Of a stretch of 53,080 bases of DNA, positions 25,791 through 36,094 are shown piece after piece. The notes beneath the pieces are model-generated. The model worked only from the letters and a program-made list of their open reading frames with translations. It searched no databases and was not told the DNA's origin. Made by a program: the position numbers and the translations under genes. Numbering within the stretch: position 1 is the stretch's first letter; each line of letters starts with the position of its first letter. Source of the DNA: Verrucomicrobiaceae bacterium. Its GTDB lineage: Bacteria > Verrucomicrobiota > Verrucomicrobiia > Chthoniobacterales > Chthoniobacteraceae. Location of the stretch: NCBI GenBank assembly GCA_005791535.1, contig SXWH01000179.1:1-53080 (forward strand), read 5' to 3'.

Positions 25791-28424
25791 TTATTGTTTA
25801 AACATCGCATTCGTCCTGTCTCCTGCGCTGAGGATGTATGCGAGAAGGTCGAGAATTTCTTCCTTCTTCAACATCATCAGCAAGCCGGGAGGCATCGGCG
25901 AGACTTTGCTGAGTTCGATGCTCTTCACTTGTTTGCGGTCGATGTTCTCGCGCTGGTCGGGATTGCTGAGATCGGTATTCAGGACGACGTTGTCGCCGTT
26001 CAAATTCACAACGACGCCGCTCACGACATCGCCGTTGTTTTTGGTCACGATGATCGGCGCGAACTGTTCGTTGATCTCCTTGCTCGGATTGATGATTTGA
26101 TCGAGCAGATCGTGCGGACTGTAGCGACCGCCGGAGCCGGTCAGGTCGGGGCCGGTCATACCGCCTGCGTTGCCGAAACGGTGGCATGCGAAGCACGCGG
26201 CTGCGCCAAACATCTTGCGGCCATTTTCGAAGCTGCGGTCCTTGAGCCCGGTCTTGGCGGCCTCACTGAGTTCATCCAGCGTCCAATTGGTCGGGGTGCG
26301 CCCGGCGAACATCGCGCCGACGTTTTCGAGCGCTGATTTCACCTCGGCTTTCTTCGCGATGAGTTCGGCGAACTGCGTCTTTTCCTCATCGGTAAAAGTC
26401 GCGAGCGTATCCTTGCGGATGAAGTCGATGAAAATGGCGAAGCTGCTCCCGCCTTTGTAGTTCGCGGCCTTCAGGAACCACTTGAGTTGCGCGGTGCGGA
26501 GTTCCTTGGTCCATCCGGTCTTCAGCATTCGCAGGCTGCGCGCGTATTCGATTTGCGGCTCCTGACTCTCGGCGGCGGCGATGAGAGCCATTCCCTTCGC
26601 AGCAGTGTTTGGTGCCTGGAGGTAGGCAAGCGTTTCGGTCATCAGCCAGTTCAGCTCAAAATTGTCCGCGGGATAAAATGCGTCGAGTTTCGCGATGATT
26701 GCGGCAACCGTGGCGTCTGCGGGATTGCCGAAACGATGAAGGATAATCTCGACGAGTCGCACGTAGGCGAGGCGCTGATCATTGGAGAGCTTCGCGAAGT
26801 CGTGCTTGAGCAAGGCGCTCCACAGTTTGTCGCGCATCGCTGTGTTTACGACGTGATCGGCTTTGCGGTGCGTCGGGCAGACGCCCGTTACGCGGGTCAA
26901 AGCGAGCAGTGCTTCAAGTTGCGCGGTGACGTTTGTTTCGGCCAGCGCCTTGGACTCCCATTCGGCGATCGGCTGATGTTCCAGCGCGGTGCGCGCGGCT
27001 GCGCGAATGAAGCGGTCGGCGTGTCCGAGTTGAGGCCACGCCGTCGCGACGGCCTGAGCGTCCTGCTTTCCGTGGAAGCCTTCTAGCTGGCGTCGCAGGT
27101 CGCGGAGGCCGGCCTCCTTGCTGGTTGCGGTTGTCGTCGCGGGCGGCACCGGTGCCGTGGATTCCGGCCCGGTGTAGCTCACGCGGTAAAGCCCCGACTG
27201 CACGCGACGGCCTCCGATTGCGAAATACATCGCGCCGTCCTTGCCGATGATGGCATCCGTGACGGGAAGCGGGCCGCCGGTGATGAATTCCTCCTTCGTC
27301 GCCGTGTAGGTCGAGCCGGAGGGCTTGAGATGAACTGCGTAGATTTTGCCCCAGCTCCAATCGAGTGCGAAGAATGCCTCCTGATACTTCGCCGGAAACT
27401 TTGCGCCATAGCCAAACACCGTGCCAGTGGGCGAACCTGGGCCGATGTTCAGCGTGGCGGGCAGGTTGTCGTAGTAAAAATCCGGATACTTTCCCGCACC
27501 GTTCCGCCAGCCGAACTCCGCACCGCTTACGACGTGATTGATGCGCGTCGGGCGATACCATGATGTATTGAAGTCGTACTCCATGTCCGCGTCGTAGGTG
27601 AACAACTCGCCGTCGCGATTGATGCCGGCGTCGAAAATGTTCCGGAATCCGGAGGCGAAGATCTCGAACTTCTTCCCGTCCGGCGACACGCGATAAATGA
27701 TGCCGCCCGGAGCCATAACGTGGCGGTTGTGCCCGCGTCCATCGGGCATGCGTGGGAGAAGGTGATCGTCGCCCCACAATTTCGCGACGGGCGAAGAGGC
27801 TTCGGTTCCCGCTATCGGACCTTCCTTCAAAACGGCATTATTCCCGGTGATAAGATACAGCGACTTTCCATCCGGCGTCGGCAGGATCGCGTGTACGCCG
27901 TGGTCGCTGCCGGAATCGAACGCGCGAAGGAGTTCGACCTTGTCCGGCATGTCGTCGGAATCGCTGTCGGTGATCCGGTAGAGGCCGCTCGTGAACTTTT
28001 TCTCGTAGTCGTTCACGCCGACATAAAGCGCGCCGAACGCGAACAGCATTCCGTTCACCGCGCGGACATCGGCTGGCACTTTCTGGATGTCCGCCGCGTT
28101 TAACGGCTGGCCGGGAGCGGGGGCGTTGAAACGATAAAGCCCGCCATATTGATCGCTCGCGTAAATGCGGCCCTTGTCATCGCTGCAGAGATTCACCCAC
28201 GAGCCCTGCTCGGCCCCGGGCACGGAATACAGAAGCTCGACCTTGAAATCCTTCGGCGCACGGATGTTTGAAACCGGAGTCGCGACGTTTGCGCCAATTG
28301 CCGGCCCGACCGCACTTGGTTTCGCTTTAGCCCTCGGCTTCTCAGGAGCTGCGTCGCCGGGAGCGGCGTGCATGGTATGGAGTACGATTGCCGTGGATAA
28401 TGTGACGAGAGCGGTTTTGTTCAT
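25791..28424 (-). CDS. Exported PVC-type dehydrogenase with C-terminal heme-binding domain
   Basis: An 877-residue protein with a signal peptide (NKTALVTLSTAIVLHTMHAAPG). Residues about 60-420 form a beta-propeller of the glucose/sorbosone dehydrogenase type (GRIYASDQYGGLYRFNAP, HGVHAILPTPDGKSLYLITG, YRVSPDGKKFEIFASGFRN). An alpha-helical HEAT-like region spans about 440-720. The C-terminal domain carries one c-type heme motif, CFACH, at about residue 740, then GPDLTGSGGRYSPHDLLDQI and NIDRKQVKSIELSKVSPMPP, the Pirellula/Verrucomicrobium heme-binding signature. It would oxidise a sugar-like substrate in the periplasm and pass electrons to the heme. It is divergent from the giant beta-repeat gene. 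Confidence 0.9.
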   Translation of the reverse strand: MNKTALVTLSTAIVLHTMHAAPGDAAPEKPRAKAKPSAVGPAIGANVATPVSNIRAPKDFKVELLYSVPGAEQGSWVNLCSDDKGRIYASDQYGGLYRFNAPAPGQPLNAADIQKVPADVRAVNGMLFAFGALYVGVNDYEKKFTSGLYRITDSDSDDMPDKVELLRAFDSGSDHGVHAILPTPDGKSLYLITGNNAVLKEGPIAGTEASSPVAKLWGDDHLLPRMPDGRGHNRHVMAPGGIIYRVSPDGKKFEIFASGFRNIFDAGINRDGELFTYDADMEYDFNTSWYRPTRINHVVSGAEFGWRNGAGKYPDFYYDNLPATLNIGPGSPTGTVFGYGAKFPAKYQEAFFALDWSWGKIYAVHLKPSGSTYTATKEEFITGGPLPVTDAIIGKDGAMYFAIGGRRVQSGLYRVSYTGPESTAPVPPATTTATSKEAGLRDLRRQLEGFHGKQDAQAVATAWPQLGHADRFIRAAARTALEHQPIAEWESKALAETNVTAQLEALLALTRVTGVCPTHRKADHVVNTAMRDKLWSALLKHDFAKLSNDQRLAYVRLVEIILHRFGNPADATVAAIIAKLDAFYPADNFELNWLMTETLAYLQAPNTAAKGMALIAAAESQEPQIEYARSLRMLKTGWTKELRTAQLKWFLKAANYKGGSSFAIFIDFIRKDTLATFTDEEKTQFAELIAKKAEVKSALENVGAMFAGRTPTNWTLDELSEAAKTGLKDRSFENGRKMFGAAACFACHRFGNAGGMTGPDLTGSGGRYSPHDLLDQIINPSKEINEQFAPIIVTKNNGDVVSGVVVNLNGDNVVLNTDLSNPDQRENIDRKQVKSIELSKVSPMPPGLLMMLKKEEILDLLAYILSAGDRTNAMFKQ

Positions 28425-28774
28425 GAATGGTGTGGAAAGGACGATACCCCGCGCAGGATTGTTGTGCCTTTCGGCCGATGTCGAATGGTTATTTTTGCTT
28501 TGTCCGGGGCAATCGGGGTGGGGACATCATCCGGTGGAATAGTGCTCCGTCGCATGGAGCGGCCGGGTGTCGGAATCCGAAAAACGGCGTCACAACTTAC
28601 TGGTCGACAGTCTCCCAAAGTCCTCAGTGCGTGACGAAAATACTGCTTTGCAAACCGTTATTCCATGGCACCCTTCCGCGTCGATTTTCTGGCAGGTTGG
28701 ACAGTGTGCAATTTCGAACACAGGTCCACTTCAGGCCAGTTCCTCAAGGCTTCACCCGTAAGATTACATCCGCA
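28425..28774. other. Intergenic region between divergent dehydrogenase and beta-repeat genes
   Basis: 350 nt without a credible gene. It should contain the promoters and leaders of both divergent genes. The only structure that I can point to is a small hairpin, gctcc (28544-28548) with ggagc (28556-28560). No convincing -35/-10 pair or operator could be chosen by eye. The frame of the beta-repeat gene is open across this region, but its signal peptide places the start at 28775. Confidence 0.5.
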
Positions 28775-31700
28775 ATGAAACTCATCTCGCAAAACCCACG
28801 CACAACCGCGACGCGCCTCGCAATCCCGCTCGCCGTCTCGGTCGCCGCGCTTCTGAGCGCACAGACTGCCTCGGCGCAAACGCTCTACTACAAATCAACA
28901 ACCGCGGCGAATGCATGGACCGGAAGTTTCTGGGGAACCGCCGCCGGCGGGCCGTACGCCACGGCTTGGACCTCTGGTCGAGCGGCCGTTTTTGAGGACA
29001 ATGCTGGCACGGCTCTGGCGATTACCGGTGCCGCCACGAACTTCTCATCCATCACGGCAAACGAATCCGTCAACGTCACAGCATCCGGGACCATCGGTAC
29101 GGGAGGCACTGTCGCTCCGATCACGGTGGCAACCGGGAAGAACATGAATTTCGGCACGCAGGCGTTTTCCACTGCGGCTGGAACCGGGCTAATTAAAAAT
29201 GGCGACGGTATCCTTACTATAGCCGGCGGAACATACGCAGGCGGTTTTACGCTCAATGCCGGGACAGTTGCTCTCGCGGGCGTAAATGGGATGGGCTCTG
29301 GAGGTGCGCTCACTATCAATAGCGGTATCATCCGCTCTAGCAGCACCGCAGCACGCGACCTTACTGGTAAATTCACTGGTGGCATCACGGTCGGCGGCGA
29401 TTTTACTCTTGGCGATGCGGTGAATACCGGTTCGCTAACCTTTACCAACAACGTCGCTTTGGGTGCTGCATCCCGGACCATCACCGTGAATAGCAACGTA
29501 ACTTTCGGCGGTGTGGTGAGCGGCAGCGCGGGGGTGGGCATTACCAAGGAAGGTGCCGGGCAGTTCACCTTCTCAGGGGCGAATACTTATTCGGGTGCAA
29601 CGATCGTTAATGCCGGAATTCTCGCAATCTCCAATAGCAGCGCACTGGGCACGACTGCGGGCAGTACGACCATCAATGGCGGCAATAGCACGACGGGAGT
29701 TTCGCTGAGTTTGTCGACCGCTACGACAGGCTTGACCATCGCTGAGAACCTAAACTTTTTTGGAAACGCTGCAGGCCGGGCCAACCTGACCAACAGCAGT
29801 GCGCAGAACCACACGCTCACCGGCGCCATTGACGTCAGCAGTGCCACGAATCTCACACAATTCACTTCGTCCGGCACCGGGTCGATTACGATTAGCGGTG
29901 ACATCACGGGAACCATGAGCGGTGGTGCCGTATTCTTTGTTCGTGGAACATCCACCAGCGCGACGAATCAGGTCATCGGCAACGTCAACCTCACGGGCGG
30001 AAGCTTTGCAAAAACCGATGCCGGCACGTGGATTGTCGGAGCTGCCGGCAAGACTTACAGCTGGCCGAACACGCTTGTGGCCGTCGGAACACTGAAGACC
30101 GGAGCGGCGGGCGTCCTGCCGAGCGCAGCAGAATTGACTCTTGGAAATTCAACAGGCGGTTCATCCGGCGTTCTCGATATCAACGGATTCAACCAAACGA
30201 TCGCGGGAATTATTTATAATGGCGGCAGTGCGACCACCGGCACGCGAACGATTACCAACAGCGGTGCCGCGGCCACGCTGACCGTGAACACGGCCACGGA
30301 CTATTCGCCCACTGCCGGAACAGCCGTGGATAGCGCGGTGCTGACGGGTGCAAATCTGTCAGTGCTCAAGCAGGGCGCAGGCAAGTTGACGCTGTCCGGT
30401 GCTAATTCCCACGGCGGCACGACGACGATCAGCGCGGGCACGTTGGTCCTCGCCGGAACTGGCGCAGCAATCAGCGCGAGTCCCATCACCTTAAATCAGG
30501 GCACGCTCACGGGCAGCGGTACTGCAAACAGCGTGACCGTGGCGAGCAATGCCGGTGCGATTATTTCCAACAACGACGGAGTCGCCGGGGCAGCGTTCAC
30601 CATCGGCACGCTGACCTTCAACGGAACGGCTACGGTCAACACATTCAGCAACAGCACGTCGGCAGCCATCGTTACAACCAGCCTCGCGAGCAACGCCGCC
30701 GGCACGGTGACCATTAACCCGGCAGCGGCAAGCTGGATCAATGGCTCTACGTACGACCTCGTGAGCTACGCCGGCGGCAGCATCGGTGGCGCGGGATTCG
30801 GTCAATTTGCCCTCGGTACGGTCTCCGGCCTGTCGGCTCGGCAAACGCCCACTTTCGGCAATTCCGGCACCGCCATCACGCTCGCCATTGCAGGCGACAA
30901 TCCGAAATGGACTGGCGCGGACGGCGCAAATTGGCAGACCGGCACCACTGGGGCCAATGAGAACTGGAAACTGGTGACCGCCGGAACGTCCACAACCTTC
31001 CTGACCACTGATGATGTCCTCTTTGATGACTCTGCGTCCGGAACGACAGCGATAGACATCAATTTGGCTAACGTCGCGCCCAACGCCATCGCTTTTAACA
31101 ACAGCACCCTCAACTACACGATCGGGAGCACGGGTGGTTTCGGAATTTCCACGGGTGGGCTGACAAAGAACGGCACCGGCACCGTCACTCTCACCAGTGC
31201 CAATGCGTATGCGGGCCTCACTACGATCAATCAGGGGGTGGTCAACATCCAGAATGCAACCGCTCTCGGCAGCGCAGTTGCTGGGACCACGGTTGCGACC
31301 GGGGCGGCACTGGAGTTTCAGGGTGGAATCAATTCCGCCGAACCGCTGACGCTCAATGGCACGGGTGTCGGCTCCGGTGGCGCACTACGCAATATCAGCG
31401 GAAGCAACACCATCAGTGCAGCCGTCGCTGTCGCGGGTGGCGTCCGGATCAATTCCGATGCCGGCCTGCTCACGATCGACGTGGCCTCCGGCAATGCAAT
31501 CGCCGGTGCGGCCGTGAATCTGACATTTGGCGGAGCGGGAAATATCGTCGTTGCAGACCCGATTGCCACCACCACGGGAACGATCACAAAGGATGGCACC
31601 GGAACGCTGACGCTCTCTGCGGCGAATACCTTCACGGGTGCCGCGACCGTCAGCCAGGGCACACTCGAAGTCAGCGGTGGTTCGGCTCTTCCAAACGCCG

Positions 31701-33415
31701 GCGTGGTAACGATCGCCGATGTGGCGGGAGCCACATTGAAAATCGCAGGCAGCGAGACGATCGCTGCGGTGACCGGAGGCGGAACGACCGGCGGTAACAT
31801 CACCATCGATGCCGCGCAGACTCTCACCCTCTCCGCGGGAGGCGGCAACACACACGCTGGAACGGTCAGCGGTGCGGGTTCGCTCGTACTTTCCGGCGGT
31901 ACTCAAACGCTCAACGGAGTGATCTCCCTCAGCGGAAGCGCCACCAGCATCAGCAACACCGGTGCTACCGGAACGATACTAACGCTCGGAAATTCGGGGA
32001 ATACTTACACCGGACAAACGAACATTGGCGCAACGGGTCGGGGTCTGGTGGTAACCGCCAACGGTGCGCTCGGTGCCACCGGAACCGGCAACGAGACCAT
32101 CATCACAGGCGCAGGCACGGCCAGCGGTGGCCAGCTTGGTTTTTCGGGCGGTATTACGTATTCCACGACCGAGAAAATCATCGGCTCCGGAGGCGGCAGC
32201 ACCACAAGTGCTCAGGGACCATTCGTCACCGGGCAGCGCGGGTTCATTCAGTCGGTGAGCGGCAATAACACCTTCGCCGGCGACATTGAATTGAGTGCAA
32301 ATGGCGTATCCCGAATCGGCACCCAGGATGGCGCGCAGCTAACCCTCACCGGCGCGATTACCCAGGGGGCTGGCATCACGACCGCCAATATCCTGTTCCG
32401 AACGGGCAATCTGAACGGCGACTTCGTGACGCTCTCAAACGCCGGCAACTCATTTGGCGGCGATACAACCGTTTTCACCAGCCTTGCTGTTGCTGGACAG
32501 TATTCCGGTCTGCGCCTCGGTGTGGACAATGCCCATCCCACAAATCTGACTGTTACGAACTTCGCCAGCACCAGCGGCAGTTCGACGTCGTTCGACCTCA
32601 ATGGCAAACAGCAAACTTTAAATGGTCTAAGCAACGGAGGCGCGGGCACGCTCAACATCATCAATCTGGATACAGGCAATGCTTCCACCCTCACTTTGAG
32701 TCCGACGTTGGACAGGACCAATGCCGCTGGCGTCACCATCCTCGGAGGAGCACCGGGCGGAACGCCGCTCGGAACAGTCAACATCGTTAAGGCTGGCACA
32801 TTCACGCAGACGCTCGTGGGTACGCATTCCTACACCGGAACCACCACAGTCGATGCGGGCACCCTGCTCGTCAACGGCTCCATCAGCGGCAGCGCGACTA
32901 CTGTAAATGCGGGCGGCACATTGGGTGGCAGCGGCACCGTCGGAGCGGTTACGGTCAACACGGGTGGCATACTCGCGCCGGGAACAAGCCCTGGCATTCT
33001 TACAGCCGGAAGTACGGTGTTTGCCGGAGGCACGTTCTCACTGGAATTGAACAGCGCGACAGTCGGCACCGGCTACGACCAGCTCTCGGTTGTGGGAAGC
33101 GTGGCGTTGGCGTCGAACTCGCCTCTCAGCATTACACTGGGCTACGATCCTGTGGATGGTGTGGACAGCTTCACCGTCATCAACAACGATCTATCAGACT
33201 CCATCACCACGACCGGATTCTTTACGTTTGGCGGCAATCCATTGGCCGAAGGCGCGCTGTTCACCGTGGGTGCACAGGATTTCACGATCACCTACGCTGG
33301 AGGAAGCGGCAACGACGTGGTTCTCCTTGCTGTGCCCGAGCCCGGCTCTGCTGCGATGCTGCTTGGCGGTATTGCGATGCTCGCAGGATTCCGCCGTCAG
33401 CGCCGCCATTCGTAA
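28775..33415 (+). CDS. Giant autotransporter-associated beta-strand-repeat protein with PEP-CTERM signal
   Basis: A 1546-residue protein starting at ATG 28775, with a signal peptide (LAIPLAVSVAALLSAQTASA). Most of the chain is a Gly/Thr/Ser/Asn-rich beta-solenoid built from autotransporter-associated repeats. Clear copies start near 29557 (GAGQFTFSGANTYSGAT), 30376 (GAGKLTLSGANSHGGTT), 31174 (GTGTVTLTSANAYAGL), 31597 (GTGTLTLSAANTFTGAA) and 32797 (VGTHSYTGTTTVDAGTLLV). The passenger-like end (GGTLAPGTSPGIL type) is followed not by an autotransporter barrel but by VPEPG, a hydrophobic stretch and RRQRRHS, a PEP-CTERM signal for exosortase-dependent anchoring. It is probably a surface adhesin or sheath protein. 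Confidence 0.92.
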   Translation: MKLISQNPRTTATRLAIPLAVSVAALLSAQTASAQTLYYKSTTAANAWTGSFWGTAAGGPYATAWTSGRAAVFEDNAGTALAITGAATNFSSITANESVNVTASGTIGTGGTVAPITVATGKNMNFGTQAFSTAAGTGLIKNGDGILTIAGGTYAGGFTLNAGTVALAGVNGMGSGGALTINSGIIRSSSTAARDLTGKFTGGITVGGDFTLGDAVNTGSLTFTNNVALGAASRTITVNSNVTFGGVVSGSAGVGITKEGAGQFTFSGANTYSGATIVNAGILAISNSSALGTTAGSTTINGGNSTTGVSLSLSTATTGLTIAENLNFFGNAAGRANLTNSSAQNHTLTGAIDVSSATNLTQFTSSGTGSITISGDITGTMSGGAVFFVRGTSTSATNQVIGNVNLTGGSFAKTDAGTWIVGAAGKTYSWPNTLVAVGTLKTGAAGVLPSAAELTLGNSTGGSSGVLDINGFNQTIAGIIYNGGSATTGTRTITNSGAAATLTVNTATDYSPTAGTAVDSAVLTGANLSVLKQGAGKLTLSGANSHGGTTTISAGTLVLAGTGAAISASPITLNQGTLTGSGTANSVTVASNAGAIISNNDGVAGAAFTIGTLTFNGTATVNTFSNSTSAAIVTTSLASNAAGTVTINPAAASWINGSTYDLVSYAGGSIGGAGFGQFALGTVSGLSARQTPTFGNSGTAITLAIAGDNPKWTGADGANWQTGTTGANENWKLVTAGTSTTFLTTDDVLFDDSASGTTAIDINLANVAPNAIAFNNSTLNYTIGSTGGFGISTGGLTKNGTGTVTLTSANAYAGLTTINQGVVNIQNATALGSAVAGTTVATGAALEFQGGINSAEPLTLNGTGVGSGGALRNISGSNTISAAVAVAGGVRINSDAGLLTIDVASGNAIAGAAVNLTFGGAGNIVVADPIATTTGTITKDGTGTLTLSAANTFTGAATVSQGTLEVSGGSALPNAGVVTIADVAGATLKIAGSETIAAVTGGGTTGGNITIDAAQTLTLSAGGGNTHAGTVSGAGSLVLSGGTQTLNGVISLSGSATSISNTGATGTILTLGNSGNTYTGQTNIGATGRGLVVTANGALGATGTGNETIITGAGTASGGQLGFSGGITYSTTEKIIGSGGGSTTSAQGPFVTGQRGFIQSVSGNNTFAGDIELSANGVSRIGTQDGAQLTLTGAITQGAGITTANILFRTGNLNGDFVTLSNAGNSFGGDTTVFTSLAVAGQYSGLRLGVDNAHPTNLTVTNFASTSGSSTSFDLNGKQQTLNGLSNGGAGTLNIINLDTGNASTLTLSPTLDRTNAAGVTILGGAPGGTPLGTVNIVKAGTFTQTLVGTHSYTGTTTVDAGTLLVNGSISGSATTVNAGGTLGGSGTVGAVTVNTGGILAPGTSPGILTAGSTVFAGGTFSLELNSATVGTGYDQLSVVGSVALASNSPLSITLGYDPVDGVDSFTVINNDLSDSITTTGFFTFGGNPLAEGALFTVGAQDFTITYAGGSGNDVVLLAVPEPGSAAMLLGGIAMLAGFRRQRRHS

Positions 33416-33502
33416 ACGGTGCAAGCGTGAGATGCGCGATCGGCCCCCGGTGTCGCATTCCGGCGCGCCTGACGCGAAGGAGCGGCGTGGTTGTTCACGA
33501 AG

Positions 33503-34945
33503 TCACTTTGTGTACGATGCGCCGTTGTCCGGCGGCATGGATGCGTGCCATGCGAGCAAGGTCTTTGTCAGGCGGGCTGCCGCATCCGGATTTCTGGATG
33601 CCACGTTCTGCGTTTCGCCACGGTCGACGCTCAGATTGTAGAGTTGCGGTTCGCTCCCGTCGTATTCGCAGAGGAGTTTCCAGCCGCCATCACGGACGGC
33701 GAGGGCGGGTAGCAATTCCTTTGATGGCGGCATGGTTTTCCGGTCAGGTGGCCTGCGCCAGAAAATGGGTGCTTTGCGTGATGCATCGCTTTTTCCGAGC
33801 AGCACTGGCGCAACGTTCTCGCCGTCAAACATCATGCCCGACGCTGGCGCAATACCGGCAATCGCGAGTAGTGACGGCACGAGATCGAACGCGGCGAAGA
33901 CGGATTGCTCGTTGAGTGAGCCCGCCTTCGATTTGTCCATGAGTCCCGGCGCCCACACGATGAGCGAGGAACGCGTGCCGCCTTCGTAAAGAGTGCCTTT
34001 GGTGCCTCGAAATGGGCCCGCACTGCCGGCGCCCGGTTCCGGACCGTTGTCGGAAAAGAGCAGGATGATCGTGTTGTCGCGCAAAGCTGGCGTGTCGCGG
34101 ACGTGCGCGAAAAGTTTGCCGAGCTGGCGGTCGGCTTCGGTGAGCACCGCGTGGTAGAGGCCGCGTTTGTTGTCGGCCCATTTATCCACATGCGGCCAGA
34201 ACGGGCTGTGCACGTCGTCCGGCCACACGTTCACGTAAAACGGCTTCCCATCCGCAGCGGCGCGGTCGATGAACGGAATCGCCGCATCGATAAATCCGCC
34301 GGTTATTTGCGACCGCTGCATCCAGGTGACCGGCTTTCCGAGCCGCTCTGCGTCGGCCCAGATCTTTCCCGGTGCCTCGGCACCGGGTTTCATCGTCAGT
34401 GGAAGCAGCTTTGCTCCCATGCCTTCGAAATTCGTCAGCGACGCGTCGAAGCCATACTCGGAAATTTCCGGCGCATCATCCACGTCGCGCTGGCCGCCCA
34501 GGTGCCATTTCCCGAAATGCCCCGTGGCGTAGCCGTTTTCGCGCAGGGTGCGCGCGAGCGATGGCGCTTTTGGATCGAGCCAATCGGCCACTCCGCGCCG
34601 CGCGTTGTCGGCGCGGTTGTTTAGGAATGACGTGATTCGCCACCGCTGTGGATACTGCCCCGTGGTCAGCGCGCAGCGCGACGGCGAGCAGATCGGCGAG
34701 TTGACGTAGAACTGCGAGAACCTGATTCCCTCGTGTGCGAGTCGATCCACATTCGGCGTTTGGGCTTCCTTGTTTCCAAAGCACGAGAAATCGCCCCAGC
34801 CCATGTCATCGAGCAAAACGACGATGATGTTCGGCCGCTGCGCTGCGTGCGTGTTCCGGGTGAGAACCGTTGCGATCGTGAGCAACGCCGCAAATGCGAA
34901 ACTGAATCGGAGCAGACGGGCGAGTGGTTTTGGAAATGGAAACAT
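33503..34945 (-). CDS. Exported sulfatase (arylsulfatase family)
   Basis: 480 residues from ATG 34945 (MFPFPKPLARLLRF), with a signal peptide ending near THAA. The sulfatase signatures are in order: RPNIIVVLLDDMGWGD with the metal-binding Asp pair at D46-D47, then CSPSR at residues 86-90, whose Cys is converted to formylglycine by a sulfatase-modifying enzyme (not in the window), then GKWHLGG and LLFSDNGPEPG. It would remove sulfate esters from polysaccharides or glycans in the periplasm. Expanded sulfatase families are typical of Planctomycetes and Verrucomicrobiota that degrade algal or animal glycans. It is divergent from the CBM9-like operon across 78 nt, which suggests shared control. 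Confidence 0.95.
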   Translation of the reverse strand: MFPFPKPLARLLRFSFAFAALLTIATVLTRNTHAAQRPNIIVVLLDDMGWGDFSCFGNKEAQTPNVDRLAHEGIRFSQFYVNSPICSPSRCALTTGQYPQRWRITSFLNNRADNARRGVADWLDPKAPSLARTLRENGYATGHFGKWHLGGQRDVDDAPEISEYGFDASLTNFEGMGAKLLPLTMKPGAEAPGKIWADAERLGKPVTWMQRSQITGGFIDAAIPFIDRAAADGKPFYVNVWPDDVHSPFWPHVDKWADNKRGLYHAVLTEADRQLGKLFAHVRDTPALRDNTIILLFSDNGPEPGAGSAGPFRGTKGTLYEGGTRSSLIVWAPGLMDKSKAGSLNEQSVFAAFDLVPSLLAIAGIAPASGMMFDGENVAPVLLGKSDASRKAPIFWRRPPDRKTMPPSKELLPALAVRDGGWKLLCEYDGSEPQLYNLSVDRGETQNVASRNPDAAARLTKTLLAWHASMPPDNGASYTK

Positions 34946-35023
34946 TTGGATGCGTGGACCGGCAGGTTTGCGGCTGCACGTGCGGTATTGCAAGCGGTTC
35001 ATGCGGCTGGCAGGCTTTGCGCC

Positions 35024-36094
35024 ATGAAGTCACTCCCGGTATTGTTTTTTGCGCCCGTTCTGTTCGCCGCCGATGCGGATTCCGGGAACGAGTGGCCGGA
35101 GAAGATGCGCAAAATCACGCCGCGGGGATACGTTTGTCCGCGCGCGAGCGGGCCTGTCATCATCGACGGGAAAGCGGATGATGCGGCGTGGGCGGCTGCA
35201 CCGTGGACGGATGATTTTGTGGATATTGAAGGCGACGCGAAACCGAAGCCCTTCCTCCGCACGCGCGCCAAAATGCTTTGGGACGATGAGTATTTCTACG
35301 TCACCGCCGATATGGAGGAGCCACACGTCTGGGGGACGCTGACGAAGCACGACTCGGTGATTTTTTACGACCCGGATTTCGAGGTGTTCATCGACCCGGA
35401 CGGCGACTCGCATGAGTACTACGAGTTCGAGATGAATGCGCTGAACACCGGATGGGATTTGTTTCTGCCGAAGCCGTATAAGAATGGCGGGAAGGCCGAT
35501 GACAGTTGGGAGATTCCCGGACTGAAGACCGCCGTTCACGTCCGAGGAACGCTCAACAATCCGGCCGACAAGGACGACGGCTGGAGTGTGGAAATTGCCA
35601 TTCCCTGGAAGGTTCTTGCAGCGAAGGCCAACCGCCCGGCACCGGCGAAAGAGGGAGATCAATGGCGTGTGGGATTCTCTCGTGTCGAGTGGCTGATTCA
35701 GACCGTGAATGGCAAATACGAGAAGATTCCCGGGAAGCCAGAGCATAACTGGATTTGGTCCGCGCAGGGTGTCGTGGATATGCACCGGCCGGAGCGATGG
35801 GGGTATGTGCAGTTCTCGAAGGATGCCAGCGTGCCCCTCGTGCCCGATTTTTCGGCACCTGCACGGAACGTGTTGCACGACGTCTATTACGCCCAGCGCG
35901 CGTTTCGAAAAATGAACGGCAAGTGGGCGAAATCGCTCGGTGAGTTGGGCGCAAAGATCGGACAGGAAGCGGGCGATGTTTCGTTCAAGGTCACCGACGG
36001 CGGATGGGAGGCATCGGTTTCAATCACGACGCCCGGCGGTGCGCGACGCGTGTCGATCAATCACGAGTCCCGAGTTCAGGAGGAGCGGAAATGA
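35024..36094 (+). CDS. Exported CBM9-like carbohydrate-binding protein
   Basis: A 356-residue protein with a short signal peptide (KSLPVLFFAPVLFAADA). The domain from about residue 35 to 260 matches CBM family 9-like proteins: GPVIIDGKADDAAWAAAPWT, TRAKMLWDDEYFYVTADMEEP, FEVFIDPDGDSHEYYEFEMN, DGWSVEIAIPW and WRVGFSRVEW. Such proteins bind carbohydrate ends and accompany polysaccharide-degrading enzymes. The remaining part of about 90 residues is not recognised. It is the first gene of a three-gene coupled operon: the next start overlaps its stop (ATGA at 36091-36094). Confidence 0.88.
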   Translation: MKSLPVLFFAPVLFAADADSGNEWPEKMRKITPRGYVCPRASGPVIIDGKADDAAWAAAPWTDDFVDIEGDAKPKPFLRTRAKMLWDDEYFYVTADMEEPHVWGTLTKHDSVIFYDPDFEVFIDPDGDSHEYYEFEMNALNTGWDLFLPKPYKNGGKADDSWEIPGLKTAVHVRGTLNNPADKDDGWSVEIAIPWKVLAAKANRPAPAKEGDQWRVGFSRVEWLIQTVNGKYEKIPGKPEHNWIWSAQGVVDMHRPERWGYVQFSKDASVPLVPDFSAPARNVLHDVYYAQRAFRKMNGKWAKSLGELGAKIGQEAGDVSFKVTDGGWEASVSITTPGGARRVSINHESRVQEERK

